From assembly GCF_029227915.1 (NCBI RefSeq), contig NC_079882.1:19783001-19847000 (forward strand): DNA of 64,000 nucleotides, given 5' to 3'. The DNA is from Hydractinia symbiolongicarpus (lineage: Eukaryota; Cnidaria; Hydrozoa; Anthoathecata; Hydractiniidae). The number at the start of each line of letters is the position of its first letter. The stretch's first letter is position 1. A program made the translations under genes and the position numbers. Positions 1 through 12,900 of the stretch are shown here, one piece after another. The notes under the pieces were generated by a model that was not told the DNA's origin, made no database searches, and worked only from the letters and a program-made list of their open reading frames with translations.

Positions 1-1044
1 TATATGAAAAATACAAACGTCAAAAAATCACATAAGCTTTCCCTCTCATCTCTTGCATGGCAGATATGTTTATCCGTGGCCACTTGTATTAATGTATTAA
101 ATGGCTCCGTAGCCTGTGCAACTTTTTCTCGTCGAGCTGACCATCGTTGATGATGTAGCCCATATTTTTTCCTTGTATCACAGGCTAAAAAGAGTTCAAA
201 AAAAACATTTTATAAAACCTGGCAGGCATTTTTTGCAACGGCAGCGTAACTGAAGGATATATTATATGACATCATATCCCGTCAAAGTATTATATGCGTA
301 GTAGAGCGCTGGGGACGAGGTTGCATGTTCATCAATTTTGTAGCAAAAAGGGGTCCTCAATAAAGAACTTCCGCACTTAAGTGGGGAGAGGGTTAGCGGA
401 AATTGAGACAAAAGCGGACTGATTGAGGTTGTTTGGCCGTAAGCGGACATCATTTACAGAAATATTTTTGAACTACACAGACTCCATCTATAACAATAGT
501 CGTATTGAGAAGAACAAAAAACAAACAAACAGAAGCTAATAACAACACACGGTTCTATTTGTTTATTTAACCCTTTTATTCCCTGCCATCGCGCGGGTGG
601 TCTTGGTTGCCATTTTTAACAGGCTATATCTCTCAATCTAGTGAATTTTAAACACTTTAGATTGATTTTTCACAAAGTAATTATTGATGATACATTTTTT
701 ATCGTATCTTTCAAACAAACCGCAACGCCGATAATTTTATTTATGATAGAATAAACATTCCAATGCAAGGACGCAAAAACTACAGTTAGTGTTGTTCTTT
801 TAAGTCTCTATCAGGGACGGTGACACAATAAAAAAACGTGGAAGGACCGTAATTTAATGTGATCCATTATATTTGGTATGGTGAAAGAAAAAAGTGGTTC
901 AATATTAAAGTGTTTCAATGTTGACAATATATTATGGTAGTTCCTATCTGACAACATGTTTGTGCAACACATATAAAAAAAAGAAGTGTCGACACCACCA
1001 GCCTATCTTAAAGATCAAATTGAATCATACACATAATAGCACGC
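1..1044. other. No gene seen
   Basis: Both strands carry only short reading frames with no recognisable domain, and no convincing chain of splice sites joins them. The stretch is A+T-rich with scattered homopolymer runs. It may be flanking or intronic DNA of a gene lying outside the window. I see nothing definable here. Confidence 0.5.
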
Positions 1045-1575
1045 AGTTTCTTGCAAATCACATACGTAAGCTTTATGTTGCGAATCACATACATAGCATT
1101 TTATTTAAGTGCAAATCACACATATAGAACGCTCTTCCTTGCAAACCACACATATCAAATACTCTTTTTTTGCAAACCACACACATAGAACGCTCTATGT
1201 AGAAAAATAAAAACACAGCACTACATTTTTAGCAAGTCACACACACACACAGAACGCCCTTTCTTGCAGATCACACATATGGCCCGCTCTTTCTTGCAAA
1301 CCACATACACAGCACTTTCTTTTGTGAAAATCACAGATAGAACGTTCTTTCTTACAAATGTCACGCATAGCACGTTCTTTCTTGAAAAGCACGCATACAG
1401 TACTCTCTTTTATGCAATCACACACATAGAACGCTCTATGTAGCAAACCACACACAAAGCACTTTCTTTCTTGCAAAACACGCACACAACCCGTACGTTC
1501 GCGCAAATCACACACACATATGGAACGTTCGATGTTGTCACACACATTATAGCACGTTAATTCTTGCAAACATTC
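1045..1575. repeat. Degenerate minisatellite, unit about 30-33 bp
   Basis: Roughly sixteen diverged copies of a unit built on TTGCAAATCACACACATAG followed by AACGCTCTTTC run head to tail. Unit length drifts between about 28 and 36 bp, and some copies carry short CA expansions or an ATGTAG insertion. On the minus strand the array leaves a 119-codon frame open (1237-1596) whose translation repeats a cysteine-containing LQERAFCVCG-like block. The frame has no flanking coding evidence, so I read it as a by-product of the repeat and not a gene. Confidence 0.85.
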
Positions 1576-1647
1576 AAATGTTTTTATAAGATTCAAATGT
1601 TAAATGATACCTTTACCTTTGAAACCTTTGATAATCTTTCAGCTCAT

Positions 1648-1913
1648 CTACGCTTCGTCCTTGTCGAGGACGCCAACAACTTCTTCTGCTACAACATTTG
1701 ACCTGGAATAAAGGTCAGGGAAAGCAGGAGTATGTATTTTTAGCGGACTGTTTGTGTCATAAGTTCTAATATTTTGGTGACCTGGCAGTAAGGGTTTGTC
1801 AGAAGCATGGATTAAGAAGTTGTCAAGATGATTTTTGAAAACAAAAACTGGTACTCCAGAGAGGTCCCGTCCCGCAATATCTCGGAAGAGCGTTGACTTA
1901 AACTCCAATACAT
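1648..1913 (-). other. Possible coding remnant, unknown
   Basis: A minus-strand frame of about 85 codons ends in a stop at 1648. Its composition looks protein-like, with blocks such as GRDLSGVPVFVFKNHLDNFL near the start and an acidic end, VVGVLDKDEA. There is no ATG start, and the putative acceptor upstream lacks a good pyrimidine tract. The block FKNHLDNFL faintly resembles the C-terminal end of some LINE reverse transcriptases, so a decayed retroelement is one reading. A final exon of an unrecognised gene is another. I cannot decide between these or a chance frame. Confidence 0.25.
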
Positions 1914-3929
1914 TTTTAAGTTTGAAAGGATTTGTTGGTTAGTAATGTATACAATTTTTCTCTTAAAAATGTTGTTTTTTGACAATATTTTTAAGACATG
2001 CTAATTTTCCTGCCCAAATTTTTTTTCTTATCGCTCGCTTGTCAGTTCAAATTTCTTTTACAAAATATAGGATGTATACACAACGTGTGGATACTATATG
2101 GATATATATTATATATGAGTGGCGCGGCACGATATATGCTGAGATCAGGTTCTGGGGGATGGTTTCTTTTTATAGCCGTAAAGCAGGTATGGGCAGAAAT
2201 AGCTAACTTTCTTTTCCTTTTTTTTCTGTCACTTTACTTACTTAGTGAGGACCAATAACGACAATAACGACAACGGTTGTGGGTGGTTTTAGTTTATTGC
2301 ACTTTTATTTTCCTTAACAATAAACTTGTGTTCACGAAATATGCTTTATTAACTTTTCCCTGTAATTCTTGTAGCTAGTTCTTGTCAGATCAGGTTATTT
2401 AGCTTTTCTATGCTTTCAGTTCAACCAAGGACTAATACTAGCCACCCAGCTTGCTAGGTAGCTAGCTAGATAACTTATTATAATTTTTAGGAGTTTACTA
2501 AGGAGTGAAAAAATGGGGTAAGCAAAGGAGGCTAAGGGAAATTACATCACATTTTCTCGTCTTTCTAGACATACACACATGTGCAAAAATTTATCCATTT
2601 TTCATTATGTTGCTACCTAAGGTTCTTGTGGTCAGATAAAGAGAAGGTATATAATTTTCCAAGAGTGCCTGGATTAAAGCAGCGTGCAACACAAGGTTGA
2701 CAAAATACATAAATACGCAAATAAAACAGAATTACGATAGTTTCAGTGTTTTTTTTTTAATGTGCAAAGCTTTACAAATTCTAAGCACAGGTAAATGTTT
2801 TAACACAGAAAACAAAATTAGCAGAAGGTAACATAACATAACCAAAAGGTCAACCAGCTCTAATTCAAGCCTTGTAACACAGATTTTGCAAATTTTGCTA
2901 GATTCACTCGCTTCTTCAAGCTACGACACCTTGGGTCAGGGAAAGCGTTCTGTTTTTAAGTTTTTAAGCTTTTAGATATCAGGCAAATGTGTTTTCCATG
3001 AAATAAAATGGCAAAACATTCCCTGAAACAATTGCAAAATGACTGTGATATGGCATAAGTTTAGCCTATGACTTATAGCGACCTAGATACCAGGCTAAAC
3101 AGTAAACATTTGAAGGCATAAACTCGCATGTCATAAACAATCCGTTTTTTTGTGTTTAGTAATAACCTTGAAATAAAATCTTTGAAGTTGCACAAATCTC
3201 AGAGCAAAAATTTGTGCTTTCATGTATTTTTATCCAATTTCTTGTGATACACAAATCTATATCAGCAAAATTGTAACGGCGAGGCTTTATCCACACATTG
3301 TAGTTCCCTGTTCAAAATGAACTTTTTTCATAGAAAAAGTCTGCAAATTTTGGTTGTATTAGTTCACCATCAAAAATACTTTCCATTTTAGTACAAAAGT
3401 TACATTCAAACATTTTACACAAACATACTTTTGCACTAATGATTTCAGAAAGGCATTTTAAATGCATATAATATATATGCATATTATACATTATTTGTAG
3501 GAGACCAAAATTAACTCCAAATACATTCATTTTGTTATTACGCAAAAATTAATATGTACAGAATAGATTTTTCATCTTGTGCAAAAATTCATGCACATAA
3601 AAATTATAGTATGAACGAGTAGATTGACCTATATCGAAAAATCCACTAAATTTAAAAGAAATAATTAGTATATATATAGAAATAATTTTTTTTCTTGTTT
3701 AAAGTAAAATAAATGTACTAAACACAAAATAAATGGGAGAGTCTGACATTTTCATTCAGACTACAAGTAAGTAGCTCAATTTCAAGGATAACAAGAAATC
3801 TGAATCACTTATCCAGGGTCTCACTTATACCAAGGCCCTACTGCATAATGTACATGAAGACTGTTTGCCAAACTTAATGTGAAACTATATATATCTTAGC
3901 AATTTCAATTTTTAAGGGAATAAACACAA
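1914..3929. other. Upstream region of ZFC3H1, no gene seen
   Basis: About 2 kb without a supportable gene. It contains short AGCTAGCTAG runs near 2440-2470 and T-rich tracts. A pyrimidine-rich stretch ending in AG at 3915-3916, fourteen bases before the ZFC3H1 start codon, looks like a splice acceptor. The first ZFC3H1 coding exon may therefore be joined to an upstream leader exon, or to a trans-spliced leader. Confidence 0.5.
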
Positions 3930-6900
3930 ATGTTAATGGAGGAGCAATCAGAACTTGAGGATGGAGAGATCGAAGACCTGAGTGAAACAGAATCATTCGA
4001 AGAAGTTGTTGTGAAGCCATTAGTTACCAATAGGTCAAATTTTCACAGAACTCCAAACTTTCGGAACAGAAACCGTCACCATTCCTTTGAATCTTGGAGG
4101 CAAAGAAAAAATAAACCTGGCTTCAGAAGAAGTATCTTCTCTATTTATCTTTTTCTATTTATTTTTTATACCAGATGCTATATTTGTGCTCTGCCTTATT
4201 TAGCTTTCAGAAACTCTTACTGTGATGTTCTTTTGTAACCAAGTTTATTTTCATTTGCTATTGTACACCCCACATTATATAATTTTTCTCTGTAAATCTT
4301 TAACAAGTTGTTACAGATTCCCAACCAGATCCTCGCAAACATGAATGGGAAAAACCCAGCAAAAAGACTACTGATGATACATCGAACTATGATATGGATG
4401 ATTATGAGTTACTACTGGCACGACATTATTTAATCCAACAACAATTGCAAAAAGTTAGCAGTAAGTTTCATGATTTGTTTTTTTTTTACAATTTTATCGG
4501 GTGTTTTGGACATATTCAATTCGTGTATATTTTCGTCAGTATATAGTGTGGTTTTGACACCTTAGAAATCTCACAAGTACACATTTTATTCCATGTATTT
4601 TGTTAAATTGTACAATTTTGTGAAAATTTCAGGGAATTTCTTAATTTCCTTTCTACAGCTACAAGTTCCATGTATATTTGTAAGATTGTGATGAGTGGAG
4701 AAAGAAAACTGATATTAAAATTCAAGAGAGTTATGTGTGTGTGATGTGACAATTTTGTTTATTAGGTGAAGGTCTGACAAGGGATAGTAAACCTGTTTCG
4801 AATAAAAAAAATAAGAAAACGAATAAAAAAGCAAACCACAGCAGTGCAATTTTAGTAAATGAGGAACCACAAAGATGTGAAAACCAAGTTGAGGAACAAC
4901 GTTGTCATCATGCTGACTCAGCAGATGAAGATGAACTAATGATGTTAAGAAATGCATTGCTTGCACAGACTGGAAAAAGTAAAAAAGATACAGTAAAATC
5001 TGAAGCTACTTTAGAAAGCGATGTGCAAGTTACACAAAAGGAGAATGGAAATAAAAAACTAAACAACAATCTTGTCAGTGGAGTATATAATGTTAATAAA
5101 ACTGTAGAAGACAGAATCATCAATGAAGGAAATAACATTTCTGAAAAATGGAAATTGCCTCAGACAAACGTATGTGTGCTAGTTGAGAAAATCAATCCAG
5201 ATACTATTTTGTCAGTGCAAACAGACAGCATTTCGAAACCTTCTCTACCAAGCCTATCAAAGAGTCAAACAAAAAAATTGAGGAGAAGAACAAAACAACA
5301 GCATAGCAAGTAAAAACCTTGACTTGACATATTTTCAAACTTGCTACAAACAGCTTTCATTTATAATTTTTTCTTTGATAATTTTTAGTATTTCTAACGA
5401 AATTCCAAGGACCATTCAAACAAGATCACAAGCTGCCAGGTTCAGTGACCGTAGAGATGCTTCTGTGAGAAGTGAAAAAAGAAAAAATATCACTTCTTCA
5501 ACTAAGAAAAGGTATATGCAAGGTTTTTCTGTGTTTTATTTGTTTTGTCTTAATTTATTTAATGCCATATTTTTTGGCAAAACTTTTCTTTATCTGAAAT
5601 TTGCCAAATGACAAAATTAATGCTTTTGAAATATGACTATATATATGTAAGATTCCACCAATTATTGAACAGTGTTTATCCCTTCTTTTATGCACTGAAA
5701 TATCTGTTTTCTAGTATAAATTTCGCTTATTTAACAATGAATGCAGTTTTGAATATTATTGCTATCACCTATTTTCTTAACATTGATCTAAATGTTCACA
5801 TTTGGCTGATTTCCCCATGTTTTGCTGGAAGTATGACCTAAACCAGTGCCACAAGAAAGCTTATGATATTTTTTTAAAACAGATGTTAAAGATTGTAGAT
5901 CTAAATTGACACAGAGATTAAATCCACAAGAAATTTAATAATTTTGTAGGAGGAAGCACAAACCTTCTTGGTTATAATATGTAAGATTTACACATCTTTT
6001 AATTAACATTTGTAGGAGGCGTGGCGGCAGAAGAGCTAAGTATCTTGCATACAGAGCACAACAAAAAATTGAGACTGAAATGGAGTTGGAGATACTAAAA
6101 CAACAACAACAACAAGTTGATAACTACTCAACAGTTCCAATGGATATTGAAGATGAGGACACTGCTGGTGAGAAACACCTTGCATAAATATCTAAAATTT
6201 ATTATTTGTGTATATAATTGTTTGTGCTGGTAACAGTAAATGTCTGCACATCAGTTTTTTAAACGAATCAACAGCATCCCTACAAGTTTTATGTCATTTA
6301 GGCTTATCAGATGGAAAGGCTCCACTACCACTTATTGAAACCACCGAAATGATACCACCACCGCCACCTGTCACAGGCATGTACTTTCATTGTTAATAAT
6401 CATTGTTACTTATTGTTTAAGTTCGTTATAAAAAAATAAAGAAAATTAGAAGGCACTTTGAGTTTTTAACAGCATTTAGATTTGACATGATAAATGTTAC
6501 CATGTCTGCTTGTAAAAGCGAAAAGAAATATTGCCATGCTTTTTTATGATGATGGGAAAGCTCTTGATTTAAGGTTACTGTAAAGGAAAAAACTCACTTG
6601 ATGAGTGGTCTTTTTGATGTTATTTTCGTGAGAGATGTTAATTTACCAAAAAGTAAATATAATGAAATAAACACACACCATTTTTTTTTCACCGTACGTT
6701 TTAAAAAGACTTCTTTTTCCAAATGCGTGGTCGCAGAATTCTCGTTTTTGCACTATTATATTCAGCATAAATTAAATTCAAAAAGGTTCCCGTGTTTTTT
6801 TGTTCTAACAACGTTGTTATGAAAATTATTTGTAATTATATATAATCATTCAAAAAAATGCAATTTTTTTCTTTCTGTCGTCATAATTCGCTAATCAGTA

Positions 6901-9900
6901 ATTTACACAAAAAAATCCGGGAACCTTTTGTGCATAATTTATTCATGAGCCAATAGGAAGCTTTCGGAAGAAAGAGACCACAAACGTAAAGGCATGTATG
7001 CGAAAATTTACTAACAAGATATTTGTTTTTAAAGATTTTTGTAGGTGTTATGAAAATGTGTGAACTGAGTATGTAGAAAGATGATAGAAGTGTGAGTGTT
7101 TTCTTTAAGATGAATATGCGTGCACACGTTCAGAAAGCTCATATGCATACTCCTTAACTTTGATTTTTTTTAATGATTTTTTATACGACAACATTTTATA
7201 TATATATCGATGGTGAAAGTAAACTAAGAAATATTATTATGCATATATTTATATGGTAGTTCCATATCATGCATAATGTTTACAAAAAATATGCTCAACT
7301 CAGTTTTGTACATATTTTCTCGAAGGTGTGAAGGATATAACACCTCTTAAAAGGCTTTTTCCAGAAAAAAAGGATGTTCCAAATATTTTCATGGAATATA
7401 AAATATGTCATTCGAAAGAGATTTTTTTTTTCTATATGTCATGAATTTTTTGCAAAAAACCTAAAAATAAAATTTGTTTTCTTTACAGTAACCTTAACTA
7501 AATTAAAACCTGTTTCTTTTAGAGGGATTTCAACCAGTGCTTGATCAGACTGCACTATCCATGACCAACTCAAATGTATGCCAGCTATACTTTTATATAT
7601 ATCTATGTACACATTTGTTATTACTTGTGATCATATAAAAAAGCTGTTTATTGCACTTTAGGTGTTATGGATGCCTGGTTACGTTGAATCGTTAGACTCA
7701 ATGGCTCAACCTTCAGGTAAATAAACTTTTGCTTTAATTTTTTACTTTGACGTATAATGAATTTGTGGAATAAGCTATTTCACTGTTAATATAATAGTGA
7801 GTGTTATATCGAATGTACTGTAATTTTAGTTCATCAAGAAACTGTGGTATCGAAACGTGAAAAAAACGAAACAAAAGAAAAAGCTTCTGAGGATACAGAC
7901 GAAATAGATATTTGGGCCCTGAGGGCACAAGCCTTAAAATCACTGGCATGTAAAAGAGCTGCAAAGGCTAAACAAACCAACAAGGTTCAGATGCATTGTG
8001 TTCAATAATGATTTTTTTATAAAATTAAGTTGGCTTTCAATTTCATTTTAATAAAACAGTACAAAATAATGCAAATTGGTTAGTTCTGCTGCAGATTATT
8101 CTCTCATTATTTACTCTGTGGAAAAAGTTGATTTATTTTAACTTTTTTGTGAATATGAGTTAAAGTTTCTCAGCCAATCAGATTTAGATTTTTCTGTTCT
8201 ATTTTTTTTTTTAAGCGGAAATCTGCCTTAAGTAAGCCCTCAGTGTAGAAATGCAATTTTTGCCATCTTAATATTTCTTTCATAATATGCATTTTTTTCC
8301 CAGCCAAAGATTTCTACTTCTCCAGAAGGAAAACCTATCCAACAAGTGGAGTATAGCACAACGCCTATCTTACCAACACCTGCTATTAAGCCTTCGTCAC
8401 CTTTTCCAGTGATCACCAAAATAAATAATTATATTGCAGTAAGTGTGTTACTTTGTGTTGCAATCTCTCTAAAGAGTAAATCATAATCATGTAATAAAAT
8501 GCTGTCTTGTCAATTTTTAATTTTTCTTCTTAGCCACCTCAACATCCACCAGTAATAATCAAACTTAGCAAAGAAGATTTTGAACCTGATGAAGACACTC
8601 TCCGCAAGCGCAATGACATTATGCAGCATCAAAGTTTGAGGAGTATTTTACGGGAAAAAAGTGACCAAGTATTGAGCTTTGTCTTATATATATATATATA
8701 TTTGGGGGGTATTTGAGTATTTTTTGTCTTTAAAAAGTGTAAATTTTTTTTTCACAATTGTTTCAGGCAAAGAAAAGGCGTAAATCTGGTATGTATATTT
8801 GTATACCCATTGATATGCCTTAATAAAGTACAACTAAGGATTGATGAATCATCAACGTTACTTTGTTATTGTTTTTTAGTTGGTGATGATACCTTGTTGA
8901 AAGAGTTGCAGAGTATTGCGGAAAAAGCAAGCCAGAAAATGAAAAAACACAGGTAATACATGTCACTATCACATTTTTCTTGCATACACTGTGGTCGGGT
9001 TTTATCTCTGTTTTATTTTGCAGCTCATACATAGTAAAGGATCAGCTGGAATACAAAAGACTGCAATCTGCTATTTCAGAAAAACGCATGTTATTTGAAA
9101 AGCAGAGTCTTGAGGTAAAACAGTTGCAAGAAAAACTACAACTTGCTACAAAGGAAAAAGCTGCAACACGGAGAGTGCATAATAAATTCTATAGCCAGGT
9201 AAAGTAATATATGGAGTTTACGTGTACCCTATGATTGACATTTTACCTTTAATATTGTGTTTTTTAGATTAAAGAGGTGAAAGATCAGTTAAAAGAGAAA
9301 ATTGCTCTCAAGAAAATGACTGATGAAGAAATTTTAAGAGCAAGAAGTATAGTCAGTGTGAACAGGCTGAAGTTGAATGGAAAAGGTTTGTTTTTCATCA
9401 ACAACTATAAAAACATGGCAGGCACCCACAAAATAACAAGTCGTCCAAAAAAAATTTATTGTCTAGGTACAATTACCGAAAAAATGAAAGAGAATATATC
9501 TACATTGGTGAGGTCACTTCAAACATCTCACCAGCAATTGACGAAGTATGAAAGATTAAATGAAAGCACGCAGTCTTCACAAGATGAATCAGATTTCTCA
9601 GCTGGCCAAGTGAGTGTGTATTATTTATACTCCACTGCAGTTTATACACCCTTCTTTTCATTTGTTGCTCATTTGGACCTCCCTTTCTTGAAAATATTAT
9701 ATTGTAAATAAAAGTGTTGTAATCAGAGAGAAATCATTTGTTTGTTTGTTGTATTTTTTTTATGTTAAGGGATAATTTATTTTAGTTCTATTTACCATAG
9801 CCACTACAACAAAACAAAATTCCCTTTCTAGCCCGTGTCTCGCTCAGCCAAGTTAATGGAAACTGCAGCTAACGTTAAGAAAATGACTAAACAAGACCTT

Positions 9901-12900
9901 ACAATACTGGAATTGCAATTACGTGAACAATTGAATAAATATCGTGCTGCATCTATGGGAAGCACAACTCAAACTCTTAGCAAAAGCGTTAAATCGACAG
10001 ACAACAAGGAGACTTCCAGTCAACTTTCATTGTTGAGCTTACCTCGGATCAAATCATCAAAAGATTTAAAGGAACTGCAGGTCAGTATGGTTTTTTTAGT
10101 TGCTGGTAATGTTTATATTTATGTTTAAAAATTGACAAAGTAATTTCACATCTTTTCTTGATCTTCATAATCCACCACTCGTGTTCACTGCATATAACAG
10201 TGTGAGCATACTTCAAAATAACAAAGTGATGTTCGGCCAGATATGTCTATTAACATGACATTTAAGTAGGGGAAGAGCTATGTAGGAGCTATGTGTCTAT
10301 TATGTCATGCTTTGCAGAAACTTGACGTGTATGTATACTGGTAAAAAACACTTTGCACCGATTCAACCTTAATTGTTATAGGAAAGATTGTCGAAAAGTC
10401 TATCAATAAGTGGGCCAAGGCGCTGCTGTAACTCCACCCTACAAGAATCCTTGCAATGGAAGAAAAACGCATCCATTCTAAAAACTTTAAAAATCAGTGG
10501 GACACAGCCTAAATCATTTACAGCAGATGTTGACGGTTTTTGTTCGGATGGAAAAAAATTACTTACAAAGTACAAGAGCGTACTTCTTCGATTCAGATCA
10601 TATAGGTGACCGTTATAACTTTTTTATTTTGTTTATTGATTCATTTGTTTACTTTATTGTTGACTGATAACCAGTGGATATGAAAATGGGGCTTGATACA
10701 AAACAGAATCAATAAACTTAATCATAAAAAATTAAAAAATATATTAAAGATTTTCATATTAAAATCAGGGTTAAAGTCATAAGAAATTGAGGGACTTATT
10801 CGGAAACTTTGCCAAACTTTGTTCAGGGGTATTTCTGTTTATGCTTTGTGTTTTGGTGTTATGAGTTCCCCAAATAATTTCATGCTGTTGCTTTGATTTC
10901 GCCTGTAGGTTAAGTCCATATTTCCGGACTCAATCAAAACTCTCCATTCAATCGCCCACATTTTCACATCTAATCGATCCGAAAAAAATCATGTGCAAAT
11001 TCGATTTACTTGGGACGTGCAATGACAACAAGTGTTTTTACTGGCACTTCAAAGAAAAATGTCAACTTTCCTCTGATGACATTATAAAGGACTTGGTGGC
11101 ATATGATTTCCGTTCTTTTAACGCAACGGTTGAGATGAGTGGAGAGAAGAAAAGAAAGTTGCTGGAATCGTTTACGAAACAGTTCACTGATCACTACAGT
11201 GGAAAGATGAGCTCGGACGAAAAACTGTTGCTTCTTTGGAACCAGTTGAAGGAGACTAGACATTCTCGAAAGGAGACTGTGTACGAGTGTATAACATTTA
11301 ACAAGAGGGATTGGTTGACGCCGAATAAAAATGCATCGATTAACTTTTCTGTGAGCGACCAACAAGCAGTCGAGCAATACACTGCAAATAATCCTGTATA
11401 TCATTTAAAAAAGAAAAAGAAGAAGACAGAAGAATCAAATGTTGGCGAAACTGCAGAAAGGTGTGTTTCTCTTTGAATTAATTTTTTTTTTCATTCAGCC
11501 TAAAGAGAAGTAATGAGCAATCTATAGCATTAAATATTTGTCGTTACCCTACAATGCTTTAAATGTTACCATCTTGAACAAAATCATATTGCCAATCGCA
11601 GCCTAAGAATCTGAGTTTTTTGCCTATTCCTCAAAACTAATAATAAGCATGAATTGCGTTCAACATTTGTAGGTACAAAGAGCAGATGAACAGCGTTTAA
11701 ATCTCACTAATCACGCATTTTAACATGCGCGTATTACGTAGTGACCCACGTCACGGCCCGCGAAGTTCCGGAAATTTAGAGAGATCTTGCTGATGCCAGC
11801 AACTAATACCCTTGTCTACCAAAATAATCTAAGATTGTAAGTTTTAAATCCGCTGTGGTTCGGTTAATCTAAAATAAGATTAAAAAATGTCTTTTTTAGC
11901 CAAGAAGTTCGTTACTTTTCTTCCCAATACGATTCCACAAAAGTGTTAAAAGCAGGGCTTGCGGAGAACCCATCAGATGTAAAACTCTGGTTGGCCTTAG
12001 CTAATCAGTTGTTAAAACGAACCATCAAAACACAAGATCAAGACGAAAACGAAAATCTTGCAACTGGTAGTAGTGAAGAGGCTCTCAGTGTGTTATCGCA
12101 AGGCCTCGAAGAAAACCGTGACTCTGAGGACTTATGGATCCCCTACTTGCACTTATTCGCAACGAATAGTACATCCAGTGAACTGCGTGAGTTGTGTTAC
12201 CAAGCTGTTATGTATGCTGCCACTTATAATGTTTGGTGGACTTGCTTGAACCTGGAGACGACACATCTAGGCAAGCAAGAAATATGCACAGAGATGATTA
12301 AGTTTATCGTGGAAAGCGAAGAAGACAGAAATACGAAGTCGCATTATTTGTTAGAGACTGTGCTGTACGCAGCTCAATTGTTGACTTGCCGTGGAAAGAT
12401 CGCCACCGCCATTACCTATCTCTCGGCCGCATTGAGCAGAGACGAAGTGGTAGACGACGCCGAAAAATTAGACATGCGTGGCGTCAGGTCATACTTGACG
12501 AGCTTGGACCAGTCAGTTCTGTGGTTGTGTTTCATTTCATTACAAGTATTTCACTGTCTGCCCAGTTGCTTGTTTAAAGCTGAAGAAAATGCTCCCGGTA
12601 GACTTGTATGCAAAGAAAAATTCTTGTTGCAGTGGGACGCAAAACCCTGGAATTTACAGGAAGCGAAAATTAGAGAGCTGTATGAAGGTACATGGTTTGT
12701 TTACTGATTTCTTGTTTGTACTTTTACATCCGAGATGGTAAAAGTACATTTTTTTAAAACAAATAAAAAATGTTATGGTTTAAGCGCCTATCTAATTCTT
12801 TGTTTAGCTGCACTTCAACCGGAAGCCGAAACATGCGTCACGCCTTTAAAAACGTCGATGATGTTATACGAAAACTTAATCGCATTTGAACTTTTTCTTG

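Larger units (their letters stand above)
6377..7522 (+). other. GC-AG intron of ZFC3H1
   Basis: Exon 6 ends ...GTCACAG and is followed by GCATGT, a GC-type donor; the acceptor at 7522 is a normal TTTCTTTTAG. The only nearby GT (GTACTT at 6381) would bring in a stop eight codons into exon 7. The GC site keeps the phase and joins V-T-E to G-F-Q-P. The intron is long because it holds the inverted-repeat element at 6573-7493. Confidence 0.75.

Noticed and set aside
1237-1596. Minus-strand 119-codon frame as a Cys-rich gene
   Set aside because: It coincides with the 30-bp minisatellite; codons repeat because the DNA repeats, and no start context, splice sites or flanking coding sequence support it.
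9277-9711. Single uninterrupted ZFC3H1 exon across 9268-9609
   Set aside because: Good splice sites and intron-like composition at 9386-9466 favour two exons; the open frame through the intron is kept as an alternative-isoform finding.
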